A DNA stretch of 64,000 nucleotides from Ruminococcus sp. (lineage in GTDB: Bacteria > Bacillota > Clostridia > Oscillospirales > Ruminococcaceae): NCBI RefSeq assembly GCF_019423705.1, contig NZ_JAHZAX010000001.1, positions 189,998 to 253,997 on the forward strand, read 5' to 3'. Shown here piece after piece: positions 1 through 9,016 of this stretch (within the stretch, counting starts at the first letter, position 1; each line of letters opens with the position of its first letter). The notes under the pieces are model-generated. The model did no database searches, was not told the DNA's origin, and was given only the letters and a program-made list of their open reading frames with translations. A program made the translations under genes and the position numbers.

Positions 1-149
1 TTGACTGCGTTTTTCTGCGCAAGACCCGAAAGCTCCGAAATGACTTTGCTTATCCTCAGCAGGAAAAACAACAGCACCGCCGTCACAAACAGCGCACCAG
101 CCAGCACAAAGCTTATTACAGACAGCAGACTAAGATTTTCAACGCTCAT
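1..149 (-). CDS. Membrane protein, N-terminal fragment cut by the window edge
   Basis: The reading frame starts with ATG at 149 and leaves the window on the left. Its start overlaps the stop of the upstream kinase gene in an ATGA arrangement (146-149), which indicates translational coupling. The visible 49 residues are a short polar start, then a hydrophobic stretch of about 25 residues, then a basic/polar segment, as in a single N-terminal membrane anchor. No domain is recognisable in the fragment. By position it is the last visible gene of the kinase/phosphatase/FHA/Tad cluster, so a role at the membrane with the kinase is plausible but not shown. Confidence 0.6.
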   Translation of the reverse strand, partial: MSVENLSLLSVISFVLAGALFVTAVLLFFLLRISKVISELSGLAQKNAV

Positions 150-1903
150 TCTTTATCCACCGCCTTTTCAGTTTCATCTGTTTTATTTGTATCATCTGAA
201 TTGTCTAAATTATTATCAGCATAAGCCGTTGTTATCTTTGTTTTTGCGACCTCAACAGCTTTTTTTGTTTCAAGCTTCAATGACGTTAGCTTCTCAGAGC
301 TTTCAGAGATATCATCAAGGCTTTGCTCTATTTGCTCAACGGCTGAAAGGATATCGTCTTTTTTCACGCCGTCAGAGGCGAACTTGTCGCCATACTGCTC
401 AACGGAATTTAGTATCGCATTGTAAAGCTCAAGCTGGACAATTTCAGCTTCGTCACCCGACTTTATAAGTTTCAAAAGGGACTGATAATTCTTGAACAGC
501 GTTTTGTACTCGCCAGAATCGTTTGCTTCCGTTCTGAGCTGGTCTATCTGCGCATAGAAATTGCCGATATCACGATAGATAAGCGCCATATTGTACTTGC
601 TGAAAGTCTTGTCTGAATACTTTGCGGCGTTATCGAACCAGCTTCTTGCTGATCTCATTCGGATTATCTTGTTTGAGTCCTCGTCGCCGGAGCTGTTTTT
701 GCCGTAGGAATAATAATACCAATAAAGCTTGCCTGTCTCAAAGCATATCTCGCCGTAGGTGGCAGTGGACTTTTTAAGCTCCTCCTCGTTCTTGTTTATG
801 ATATTCACAAGAAGCTGCTCCTCGTCAACGGAATATTCCGAATCGGACTTCATCGCAGATATAAGCTCAAGATAGGCAGTTTTTTCCGCAGGCTTTATCT
901 CAATGGCATTTTGACAGATATCCATTTTCTGTGTTATATCCGCAGTCTGCTTTTCTTCCTCCATAAGATGTGCATAGTTGTTATTGCGCTTTGAATTTGC
1001 CATATGGTCAAGGACAAGACCCGATGTCAAAAACGCCGCTGACAAGACTAAAGTCAGCGAAAAAGCGAACAATCTGCGCTTTTGCTTTTTTCTGTACATA
1101 TCGTCAAACTTGTCGTAATTTTCGATATCGTACAAAAGCTCCTCGCAGGACTGATATCGCTGGGCAGGGTCTTTTTCAACGCATTTTAGTATTATCTTTT
1201 CAAGTCCCGATGAAAGTTCGGGGCGTATCTCTCTGATAGGGCGCATTTCATATGGCGGCTCGCAGGGGCTTTGACCTGTGAGAAGATGAAAAAGCGTTGC
1301 ACCAAGTCCATAGATATCAGTTCTTGCATCGGTCTGACCCTGTCCGCCGAACTGTTCGGGTGCTGCATAGCCAACTGTTCCAAGGCAAACTGTATCTGAA
1401 ACGTTGCGCTCTTTAAATTCTCTTGCCGTACCAAAGTCGATAAGCATAACCTTTCCGTCAGGTCTGAGCATAATATTTTCTGGCTTTAGGTCACGGTATA
1501 TTATCGGCGGCTTTCTCGAATGGAGATAGATAAGCACGTCGCAAAGCTGTTTTGCCCATTCTATGACTTTATCCTGCCGCTGTGCGCCGTATTCCTCAAG
1601 TTCCTTTTCAAGCGATCTGCCTTCGACATAATCCATTACGATAAGAAAAGTGTTATCGTCCTCGATTATATCCACTATGCTTGGCAGATTTGGGTGGTCG
1701 AGCTTTTTGAGCAGATCAGTCTCAACGATAAGGCTTTGCTTTACCACCTGAAAGTCCTTTACGCCGTCCTTTCTGATCTCCTTTATAGCCCATTGCTTGT
1801 TGGCCTTTTCGTTCATCGCAAGATAAACGACGCTCATTCCGCCCTGACCTATTTTATTGAGTATTTTATATTTGCCGTCAATAACGGAACCGATCGTCAA
1901 CAT
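146..1903 (-). CDS. Membrane-anchored eukaryotic-like Ser/Thr protein kinase
   Basis: 585 residues. An N-terminal kinase domain (about 11-265) has a glycine loop (GQGGMSVV), the ATP-binding Lys41 in WAIK, catalytic Asp138 in a YRDLKPEN loop (Tyr replaces the usual His of HRD), DFG at 156-158 and an APE motif at 181-183. A basic stretch precedes one transmembrane segment (about 278-297). The extracytoplasmic remainder is helical and resembles TPR-like sensor regions rather than PASTA repeats. The start is ATG; the stop overlaps the next gene by four bases. It follows genes for a PP2C phosphatase and an FHA protein, so the three probably form a reversible threonine-phosphorylation pathway attached to the Tad pilus locus. 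Substrates are unknown. Confidence 0.93.
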   Translation of the reverse strand: MLTIGSVIDGKYKILNKIGQGGMSVVYLAMNEKANKQWAIKEIRKDGVKDFQVVKQSLIVETDLLKKLDHPNLPSIVDIIEDDNTFLIVMDYVEGRSLEKELEEYGAQRQDKVIEWAKQLCDVLIYLHSRKPPIIYRDLKPENIMLRPDGKVMLIDFGTAREFKERNVSDTVCLGTVGYAAPEQFGGQGQTDARTDIYGLGATLFHLLTGQSPCEPPYEMRPIREIRPELSSGLEKIILKCVEKDPAQRYQSCEELLYDIENYDKFDDMYRKKQKRRLFAFSLTLVLSAAFLTSGLVLDHMANSKRNNNYAHLMEEEKQTADITQKMDICQNAIEIKPAEKTAYLELISAMKSDSEYSVDEEQLLVNIINKNEEELKKSTATYGEICFETGKLYWYYYSYGKNSSGDEDSNKIIRMRSARSWFDNAAKYSDKTFSKYNMALIYRDIGNFYAQIDQLRTEANDSGEYKTLFKNYQSLLKLIKSGDEAEIVQLELYNAILNSVEQYGDKFASDGVKKDDILSAVEQIEQSLDDISESSEKLTSLKLETKKAVEVAKTKITTAYADNNLDNSDDTNKTDETEKAVDKE

Positions 1904-1961
1904 ATCTGCAAACTCCTAAACTTTCCAATTTATATGATTTTCAATTTTTGTATTAGTATTT

Positions 1962-2735
1962 TTATACCGTCACCTTTATAACAGCGGCGGTGATATTATC
2001 ACTTTCCCCACGCTCCATATTGAGCCTTATAAGTTCATCGGAATTGCGGTCGGCGGTGTCTTTGTCTTTAAGTACTTTCGGCGCATAGGAGCGCAGAAGC
2101 TCTTTATCGCTGACAAGGTGGCGGAAGCCGTCGCTGCAAAGCAGGAACGCTGTATCCTGTGTGACAGCGCCCTCAATTAACTGGGGCGTAACGGAATTTG
2201 AAGCGCCTATACATTGGAGCAATACGCTTCTCCTCGGGTCTTGCTCCGCCTGCTCGGGGGTCATTCTGCCCTCTCTCACCTCACGGGCGACAAATGTCTG
2301 ATCTTCCGTAAGCTGCGACAAGCTTTTATTCGTCACGGCGTAAAGTCTCGAATCGCCGATATTTATGACATAGTATGTACCCTGCGCCACAAGAACTCCG
2401 CAGCAGGTGGTGCCAAGCTTTATACCCCTGCTTTCGCCATAGTTATGAAGCTTTTTATTGCAGATATCGATAATATTGTTCCAAGAGCTGAAAAGCTGTC
2501 CCGAAAAATTATCCGCACCGAGCTGGAAAGGCAGGGCGTTATAAAACCAATCTGAAAAGGCTGATATCACGGTTGCGCTGGCGGTTTCCCCCTCAGAAAG
2601 TCCGCCCATTCCGTCGCAGATAAGCCCGAAAGCCACCTCGCCCAAGGCTGTGGAAGCCGTTTTGACTGTACAGGCGTCCTGATTATTCTCTTTTACATTA
2701 CCTCTATTACTCCGAGCAGAAACTAGATATGCCAA
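1962..2735 (-). CDS. PP2C-type Ser/Thr protein phosphatase
   Basis: 257 residues with PP2C (PPM) motifs in order: RSxxGxVKENNQD at the N terminus, DGMGG (Asp41) for metal binding, NIGDSRLY, SDG and GESDNIT near the C terminus. The start chosen is TTG at 2735, preceded by AAAGGAG at 8 bases. The open frame extends to an ATG at 2813, but those extra 26 codons read through a family A repeat (2771-2826) and lack the conserved PP2C start, so they are almost certainly not translated. The enzyme is expected to reverse phosphorylation by the adjacent kinase. It is cytoplasmic, with no membrane segment. Confidence 0.93.
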   Translation of the reverse strand: MAYLVSARSNRGNVKENNQDACTVKTASTALGEVAFGLICDGMGGLSEGETASATVISAFSDWFYNALPFQLGADNFSGQLFSSWNNIIDICNKKLHNYGESRGIKLGTTCCGVLVAQGTYYVINIGDSRLYAVTNKSLSQLTEDQTFVAREVREGRMTPEQAEQDPRRSVLLQCIGASNSVTPQLIEGAVTQDTAFLLCSDGFRHLVSDKELLRSYAPKVLKDKDTADRNSDELIRLNMERGESDNITAAVIKVTV

Positions 2736-2770
2736 ATTACTAACTCCTTTTTTTATTCGCTTACGCAGTA

Positions 2771-2826
2771 CAACTGGCAAACGTAAATTGTTATGAGCTT
2801 TGTCGAATAACAATTTTCTCCCCTAC
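2771..2826 (+). repeat. Family A repeat, long form
   Basis: Long-form copy: an inner palindrome of the AAATTGTT...AACAATTT type around TTTGTCGAA, ending CTCCCCTACA. It closely resembles the copy at 30178. It creates a false N-terminal extension of the phosphatase gene. Confidence 0.8.
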
Positions 2827-2894
2827 ACAAAATGCACAAATGCACAAATACACAATTTGCGTTCTCCACGTCCCACATACTTTTTAATTTATCA

Positions 2895-4364
2895 TCAGAA
2901 AAATCTAAATTCAAATTCCTCGTTTGCGAACTTTATTCTTGTATTCTCTTCAAGCTTTATCTCCACATTGCTTTGTATCATTGCGCCGTTGACGTATGTA
3001 TGATTTGTGGAATTCGTGTCAACGATGAAATAGTCGTTTCCACGCTTTACGATATTTGCGTGGCTTCTGCTGACTGCGGTGTTGTCTGAAATGCAGTAAT
3101 CAACAAAGCTTGCCTCTTTTCCAACTCTGAAAGGCACTTTGTTTATCTCGATAAGCTCGTTTGTCTTGTAGCGATAAAGCTTTGGGGTGCAGTTTGCTGA
3201 AAGCATATCCTTATTGAGGACAGTCGTCATTGCCTGCTGCGGAGCGGCTTTTGGTGCGCTCTGCTGGAATGTTATCCCCGGCTGGACGTTCATCTGCTGG
3301 GCTGGGATAGGCTGATTATTTGCCATTGGTTCAACATTCCGAACAGGCTGAACATTCTGTGCAGGCTGTGGGTTATTCGGCATAAGCGGGCCTGCGGAAG
3401 CCTTTACTCCCGGGATAGCCATTGACTGCGGTGCTGCCTGAACGTTATCCTTGCCCTTTCTAGGCTTCTTTTCCTTGCTCTTTTTTCCTGACTTCATAAG
3501 TCCGCCGAAAAGTCCGCCCTTATGGGAGCTCTTTGAATTATCATTTATAACAGGCGGAATGTTCTGAGGCTGGTTAAGCTGATTTGGAACATTTGGTACA
3601 TTTGGAACATTCGGGATATTCGGTGTATTAGGTCTCTGTATATTCTGAACTTGGGCACGCTGGATATTCTGGATATTTGGAGCGGACTGAACATTTTGAA
3701 CATTCTGCATTGGCGCAATTGGCGTGATCGGCGCTGCTGCGGAAACAGTCTGCGGAGCTCTCATTGCGTTCATAACAGGCTTGTCCTCCTCTTCGTGAAC
3801 ATTGCCGAGAAGCTCTTCCGCAATGTTTCTTATCTCAGCAAATGACATCTTGTCGGACTTATTGAGACTGTTGAGAAGCTTTGCGATATAATCGCAATTC
3901 TCAGTTGGATCAAACTGTGTTGACATAAGAAGCAGCTTGAAAAAGTTCACAACATTGACGTTTGCGCCGCCCTCTTTAAGTACAGGCAGGCAGACCAGCT
4001 CAGCCTTTGCGGAGCTTACGTCTACAAAAATATGTTCAGCGTCAAGGACGATAGACTTGTCCTCGATCATATACTCTCCGCACATTTCAAATGCCTTGCA
4101 AATGCTTGAAATAACATTGAGAAAGCGTGTCTTATTGACAGTTTCCTCAAAGAACATTTTCAGCGACACCTTTGAAGTGATATTGTATTTGAAATACCTT
4201 TCCTCATCGTTCTGAAGATATATCATCGGCAGAAAGCCTTCGATATTGTTATTGAGCAGCATTCCAAGAGCTACTGTATCAAAATTCTCATTCTCGCCAA
4301 GGGTGTAAACAAGAAAGTTCGCTGTGTTGGCGTTTTCGTAATTCCATTGAACAAAGTTATCCAT
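2895..4364 (-). CDS. FHA-domain protein with N-terminal DUF6382-like domain
   Basis: 489 residues in three parts. The N-terminal region of about 190 residues resembles the DUF6382 domain that accompanies FHA domains in Clostridia. A linker of about 200 residues is rich in Asn, Pro, Gln and Val with repeated NV/NI-PN units and a basic KSGKKSKEKKPRKG patch. The C-terminal FHA domain (about 400-489) carries the phosphothreonine-binding signature RVGKE, then SRSHANI and TNSTNHTYVNG. The start is ATG with GGAGG at 9 bases. It probably reads the phosphorylation state set by the kinase and phosphatase encoded just downstream and could link it to the pilus machine. This is inferred from context. Confidence 0.88.
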   Translation of the reverse strand: MDNFVQWNYENANTANFLVYTLGENENFDTVALGMLLNNNIEGFLPMIYLQNDEERYFKYNITSKVSLKMFFEETVNKTRFLNVISSICKAFEMCGEYMIEDKSIVLDAEHIFVDVSSAKAELVCLPVLKEGGANVNVVNFFKLLLMSTQFDPTENCDYIAKLLNSLNKSDKMSFAEIRNIAEELLGNVHEEEDKPVMNAMRAPQTVSAAAPITPIAPMQNVQNVQSAPNIQNIQRAQVQNIQRPNTPNIPNVPNVPNVPNQLNQPQNIPPVINDNSKSSHKGGLFGGLMKSGKKSKEKKPRKGKDNVQAAPQSMAIPGVKASAGPLMPNNPQPAQNVQPVRNVEPMANNQPIPAQQMNVQPGITFQQSAPKAAPQQAMTTVLNKDMLSANCTPKLYRYKTNELIEINKVPFRVGKEASFVDYCISDNTAVSRSHANIVKRGNDYFIVDTNSTNHTYVNGAMIQSNVEIKLEENTRIKFANEEFEFRFF

Positions 4365-4431
4365 TTTTGTTTTCCTCCGTGATATTGGTTGTGAGTATGT
4401 AAATTCAATTCGTCACAAACATAAGGTCATA

Positions 4432-4460
4432 TGTAGGGGACGGCGTCCTCGACGTCCCAT
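4432..4460 (-). repeat. Family A repeat, short form (GACG stem)
   Basis: Reads TGTAGGGG, then a GGGACG...CGTCCC stem, ending CGTCCCA. Same subtype as the copies at 30790, 36604 and 49985. It lies between the FHA and WG-repeat genes. Confidence 0.75.
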
Positions 4461-4488
4461 TTGATTGTGGCGTTGTATGTTTTATAAG

Positions 4489-5868
4489 CTATTTGTCTTT
4501 AAGATCAGCGCCGTAAAATCTCAGCAGCTTCGGCATATCAAAATCGTTGTATATTACGCTGTATCCGTTTGTATCAAGGCTGTATGCGGCTGAGAACTTG
4601 TCGTTTTCGATATCTGTTATGATCTTTCCGCTGCCGTCTATGTAGCCCCAGAATTCGCCCTGCTTTATCGGTGCAAAGTCAAGGCAGAATGAATTTGCGT
4701 CCTCATACTGCGGCTTTATGACGATCTTGCCGTCGGTATCCACAAAGCCCCATTTGCCGTTTTGCTTTACTGCCGCAGGCTCGTCGCAGACAAACATCTT
4801 TGCGTTTTCAAATGACTCGCTGCCCACCTGTTTGCCCTTGCTGTTGTAGAGCGCATACTTGCCGTCCTTTGAGGCGAAGAAATAGCCGCCCTCTGAGCAA
4901 ATGCCGAAATCATTTATTATTATATCGTCAAATTCAAAATCCGTGACCATTTCGAGCTTGTCGTTTATAATGCCCCACTTATCCTGCTTTCTTACAGCGG
5001 CAATGCCATCCTCGAAAGAGCCTGCAAAGTCGTATTCAAAGTTCTTTTCCTCGAAATCCTCGTTCACATAGCCGTATTTGCCCTTGTAAAGTGCAGGAGC
5101 ATAATCGGCTGTGAAAGAACCGAGATAGCTGTATTCGTGGTCTGGCACTAGCTTTTTCTGTCCGCTGGAGTTAACATAATACCAAGTGTCGTTTTCATCG
5201 CAGACAGGGATAACTTCCTTTTCCTCGCTGTAAAGACCAACATCGTGATACTTTGCTCTGAGCACGCCCGAACCATTCGTTTTGATAAGTCCAACTCTGT
5301 CGCCGTTTTCACCGTTTGTGACTTTCATATAACCCTTGCAGTAAGGATAAGCATAATCATAGTCGAGGAAAGTCTCTTTATAGAGCCTGTAAATTTTCTC
5401 ATAAAGCTCGTCGATCTCCTTGCCGCTTGATTTTTCCCTTGCAGTCGTGACCACCTCAACTGCGTCATCATAAGCGTTCGTGTCGATAAGCTGGTTTATG
5501 TATCTCACATAGATATCAGACCTTGAAGGGTCTAAAGCCTGCGCCTGCTCATAGGTTTTCTCAATGCCGTCATCGTCTGCAAGCTGAACATAAGAATCAA
5601 AAATTTTCAGCATAAGATCATAATTGCTCGTATCAAGCTTCAAAGCCTGCTGATAATTATAAACAGCGTCGATATAAATTTCCTTCTTTGCGAAATTCTC
5701 CGCTTTTTTCATATACTTGTCGTATTCCTGCAAGGTGGTGGTCTTGTTGTTAAAGACCGCATACCAAGTCAGGAATGGAAGTATTATCATTATGAGGAGC
5801 AGAAGCTTTTTGTTCTGCTCGCTTTTTTTGCTTTGACTGTCTTTCGTTTGAGTGTTCTGACTGCTCAA
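4489..5868 (-). CDS. Membrane-anchored TPR/WG-repeat protein
   Basis: 459 residues. A short polar N terminus is followed by one transmembrane segment (about 21-40), then TPR-like helices (about 50-160), then a C-terminal half built of WG repeats (for example DKWGIINDKLEM, GKWGFVDTDGK and FWGYIDGSGK), a beta-propeller-like module common in exported Clostridial proteins. The start is TTG at 5868 with AAGGAG 12 bases upstream; the next in-frame ATG lies inside the membrane segment and would destroy the anchor. It lies between the prepilin peptidase and FHA genes on the same strand, so it probably belongs to the pilus/phosphosignalling cluster. Its exact role is unknown. Confidence 0.8.
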   Translation of the reverse strand: MSSQNTQTKDSQSKKSEQNKKLLLLIMIILPFLTWYAVFNNKTTTLQEYDKYMKKAENFAKKEIYIDAVYNYQQALKLDTSNYDLMLKIFDSYVQLADDDGIEKTYEQAQALDPSRSDIYVRYINQLIDTNAYDDAVEVVTTAREKSSGKEIDELYEKIYRLYKETFLDYDYAYPYCKGYMKVTNGENGDRVGLIKTNGSGVLRAKYHDVGLYSEEKEVIPVCDENDTWYYVNSSGQKKLVPDHEYSYLGSFTADYAPALYKGKYGYVNEDFEEKNFEYDFAGSFEDGIAAVRKQDKWGIINDKLEMVTDFEFDDIIINDFGICSEGGYFFASKDGKYALYNSKGKQVGSESFENAKMFVCDEPAAVKQNGKWGFVDTDGKIVIKPQYEDANSFCLDFAPIKQGEFWGYIDGSGKIITDIENDKFSAAYSLDTNGYSVIYNDFDMPKLLRFYGADLKDK

Positions 5869-5910
5869 GTCTTATGTCAGCTCCTTAGTATTCTATAATT
5901 TTTAATTTTA

Positions 5911-6681
5911 TTATGCCGCCTTGCCCACAAAGCAGATAAGCACAAAATAGATCAACATTCCGAGAAAAACGAACGGCGCAAAGGGGATAGTATCCTTTGC
6001 CTTGTATTTTTTTATTATCATACAGCCCAGACCGCCAACAGCCGAGAGTATGAAAGAGAAAAGCATTACCGTGAGCACATTGGTGCTGCCGACGTAAAGA
6101 CCTATCACCGCAAGAAGCTTAACGTCTCCGCCGCCCATTTGTCCCCTTGAAATGAGCATCATAACAAGCGCCACAACTGCGGACATCACAAATCCCAGAC
6201 CGCAAACGTTCAGCACTACCTGCCACTTTGCCATATTATAAAAGACCTCGGCAAAGAGGAAAGGCACTCTTGCAACGATCATTGCGATTATAAGATCGTT
6301 TGGGATAAGCTTCTTTCTTACGTCAGTATAAGCCGCCATATAAAGCAGGAAAGTATAAACGAAATACTTCATAAACCTGTAATTCGCCAGTGAATTTGAC
6401 TTTGCAAAAAACGTTCCTGCGCAGCATAGAACCATAAAGAACACGCCGCTTATGATAAAAAGCTTCTTTTTCGCCTTTATGTATTCTTTCAGCTCCGAAA
6501 ATTCAAGCATTTCGGGCTTTTTTGACTTTTCAGAAATTTTTCCAGCGCCTTTTTCATTTTTATCGCTATTATCGTTTTTATCATATTTTTCATACTTTTT
6601 ATCGAAATAGCAGAAATATCTTACTGAAAAGGCCATACACACAAGCGTTATCAGCACATTAATTATCAACTTTCCTACCAA
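5911..6681 (-). CDS. Prepilin peptidase, A24 family (TadV/CpaA-like)
   Basis: 256 residues and polytopic. The two catalytic aspartates of A24 aspartic peptidases are visible: one in YTDVRKKLIPN after the second hydrophobic segment, the other in the GxGD-type motif QMGGGDVKL. An N-terminal helix is separated from the core by a charged, lysine-rich cytoplasmic segment. It lacks the N-terminal methyltransferase domain of classical PilD, as usual for Tad systems. It would cleave the Flp pilin and TadE-like pseudopilins of this cluster at the membrane. The start is TTG at 6681, with AAAGGG upstream. Confidence 0.88.
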   Translation of the reverse strand: MVGKLIINVLITLVCMAFSVRYFCYFDKKYEKYDKNDNSDKNEKGAGKISEKSKKPEMLEFSELKEYIKAKKKLFIISGVFFMVLCCAGTFFAKSNSLANYRFMKYFVYTFLLYMAAYTDVRKKLIPNDLIIAMIVARVPFLFAEVFYNMAKWQVVLNVCGLGFVMSAVVALVMMLISRGQMGGGDVKLLAVIGLYVGSTNVLTVMLFSFILSAVGGLGCMIIKKYKAKDTIPFAPFVFLGMLIYFVLICFVGKAA

Positions 6682-6731
6682 TCAAAAACAACCCTTTCAG
6701 TTTTCTTCTTATAATTTTTTAGTTTTTACTT

Positions 6732-8144
6732 TTATCCGTCCTTTGTGGTCTTATCCTTATACTGATAGATAACAGTGACGCCGGTATCATATCTTACATT
6801 CGAGGCTATATCCTCAAGGTCCTTTCGCATTTCTTCAGTTGTGTTTTCCGGCACGACAACGATAATATACTTGTTTCTCTTTGTCTTGTCAGACTGAACA
6901 GTCTTTTGTGTGCTGTCCTTTTGACCGACCTTGATAGTTGAATCAACAGCATTGACCTTCTGATCAAGCTTATTTGCTGCCCTTTCAATATCCGACTTAA
7001 CAGTATTTATCTTTATTTTTCCGTTCTCATAATAAGAATTTAAGAACATATTTCTTGTCATAACCTTTATATAGCTGTCAGCAGGGAAATTGCCGCCCGG
7101 CTCAACGCCGTCGGGATATGACGTCTTTGAATCAAGATAGAAATTGAATCCCTGATTAGACTTTGTTCTTGTTCCGCTGCCGAGAGACTGCTCTATACCG
7201 CTTGCATAAGTTTCAAACTGATCGCCTATGCCTATTGTATCGTCCCAAGGTGAAACAGGCTCCTGTTCTTCTTCCTCTGCCTGTGAGCTGTCATTGCTCT
7301 CGCTCTTCTTTTCATCCTCTTTTTGTTTAGCTTCTGAGTTTGTGACGTTCGTGCCCCATATTCCCGTGCTGCCTGTTGTTTTTACAGTATATGTATAATC
7401 TATAAGACTAAATCCCATTGGCTTTATCTTATAGACCGCCACAACGTTGACGGTTTTTCCGTCTATCGCAAATGTGGAAAGTCCGAAGTCAATGCCGTCC
7501 ATTCCGTCAACAACGCCCATCGCTTCAAGGGTCTCGTCGATATTGCCGTTGTTGGAAATATATTTCTGCACAAGTGCTTTGCTAAGCGGCTGGGCGATGA
7601 TACGGCAGACTGCGGCGTTTCCTGCGCCATTTTTGAGCATTGTCGCCATTGAAGATATTATCGCCATGGGGTTGTCAGCCATACTTTTGAACGAGCCGTA
7701 AAGCTCTTGACCGGCGTTTTTTACATCCTTGACATTCTCCTGCATATCTTTATAAGTTTTAGATATATCATCAATAGTGTTTATCTGACTTGGCGAATAT
7801 TCGGAAGCGTCAGCAACGGTCGACTGAAAAGTATTAAAATTCTCAAGAAAGTCGTCCACTTTGTCGATATTTTCGTCATTAGCGTCGCCGCCGTGATTAA
7901 ATCCAAGGCGGTTTATGACGTAATAATACTGCGAGACCTCCTTTGCAGTCTGGTCAACAGCATATTGGATAGTGCTCTGCGCCCTTGTGGTGGTGGCAAG
8001 CATAGCAAGCGCCATAAATCCAAACATAAAGAAGGGCAGAACGAACGCCGCCTCGATAGTCAGCGAACCGCTTATAATCCTGCTTTTGCGCCCGACAGAA
8101 CTTACAGCACTTATCATATTTTTTATATATTTTTTTATCTTCAT
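6732..8144 (-). CDS. TadE-like pseudopilin with long extracytoplasmic domain
   Basis: 470 residues. A basic N terminus leads to a class III-type prepilin signal, ISGSLTIEAAFVLPFF, with the conserved Glu five residues after the Gly and a hydrophobic helix (about 29-50). The remainder is a large polar domain with an acidic low-complexity stretch (SNDSSQAEEEEQEP) in the middle. Ordinary TadE proteins are about 150-200 residues, so this is a long member. It is probably processed by the adjacent prepilin peptidase and incorporated in or near the pilus base. The ribosome-binding site is weak (GAGAAG). Confidence 0.75.
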   Translation of the reverse strand: MKIKKYIKNMISAVSSVGRKSRIISGSLTIEAAFVLPFFMFGFMALAMLATTTRAQSTIQYAVDQTAKEVSQYYYVINRLGFNHGGDANDENIDKVDDFLENFNTFQSTVADASEYSPSQINTIDDISKTYKDMQENVKDVKNAGQELYGSFKSMADNPMAIISSMATMLKNGAGNAAVCRIIAQPLSKALVQKYISNNGNIDETLEAMGVVDGMDGIDFGLSTFAIDGKTVNVVAVYKIKPMGFSLIDYTYTVKTTGSTGIWGTNVTNSEAKQKEDEKKSESNDSSQAEEEEQEPVSPWDDTIGIGDQFETYASGIEQSLGSGTRTKSNQGFNFYLDSKTSYPDGVEPGGNFPADSYIKVMTRNMFLNSYYENGKIKINTVKSDIERAANKLDQKVNAVDSTIKVGQKDSTQKTVQSDKTKRNKYIIVVVPENTTEEMRKDLEDIASNVRYDTGVTVIYQYKDKTTKDG

Positions 8145-8221
8145 AGCTTTATACTTCTCATTCCCATAATATTTCCGTCGCCGTCTCCCCTAAATCAAAT
8201 GCTTTTACAAATGTATAATGA

Positions 8222-8962
8222 TTACTCCATCTTATCCCATTCGTCCTTGCCGACAGCCATAGTTTCAGCGGCCTCTCTTGCATATGCGTCAAGCTCGTCG
8301 ATATTTGCTTTGTCGTGATACTGAGACACGATAAAACCTGCGGTATTATCTTCTTTATACTCAGACAAATTAGAATCACCCTTGACTACTGTCAGATAAC
8401 CAACAAGATCAACATCCTTATCTTCATTATCATCAAAGAACGAACCTACAAATCTTACAAAAGTTCTTCCGTTTATTTCTTGAATCTCACTTTCACTTAT
8501 ATCCAACGCAGGATTTACCATTACATAATTGTAACCATTGCTAAGATCCTTTGCCATTTGATCGTGAACTGTATCAAGCCACTCCTCCGGCTTATCTGCG
8601 TCGATAGTAAGATTATTGTATTCATCACAAAGTTTACCTACTGTAAGAAAACAAGAATTATCTTCTGTACTTGTCATTGGATCAATCGTGCTATAGACCT
8701 TCCAATCGTAATCAAAATGCTTTGAAAATCTAAAGTGAACATCAATAGAAACTACACCGTACTGATAATCGACCTCTTCAACAGCGGACGATGTTTCTTC
8801 GTCATTAGAAGCTGTTGTTTCTGCCTGCGACTTATCCTGCGCAACTGTTGTTTTTGTTGACTTGCTGTCAGTTGTGCCGCTGTCGGCGCTGTCTCCGCAA
8901 GCGCAAAGTCCCATTGTCATCGTCATTGCCATTACGGCTGCAATAATCTTTGTTGTTTTCAT
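8222..8962 (-). CDS. Lipoprotein of unknown function
   Basis: 246 residues with a clear lipoprotein signal peptide: basic MKTTK, a hydrophobic core, and lipobox LCAC with the modified Cys near position 22. A Ser/Thr/Asp-rich linker follows, then a domain of about 170 residues that I do not recognise. AAGGAG lies 10 bases before the ATG. It sits inside the Tad cluster between a TadE-like gene and the DUF5702-like gene, so it may be an outer-leaflet component or assembly factor. No other evidence supports a function. Confidence 0.75.
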   Translation of the reverse strand: MKTTKIIAAVMAMTMTMGLCACGDSADSGTTDSKSTKTTVAQDKSQAETTASNDEETSSAVEEVDYQYGVVSIDVHFRFSKHFDYDWKVYSTIDPMTSTEDNSCFLTVGKLCDEYNNLTIDADKPEEWLDTVHDQMAKDLSNGYNYVMVNPALDISESEIQEINGRTFVRFVGSFFDDNEDKDVDLVGYLTVVKGDSNLSEYKEDNTAGFIVSQYHDKANIDELDAYAREAAETMAVGKDEWDKME

Positions 8963-9016
8963 TAGATTTACTCTCCTTAAAAATTAAAAATATCGTATTA
9001 AATTAAAAACTATAAA

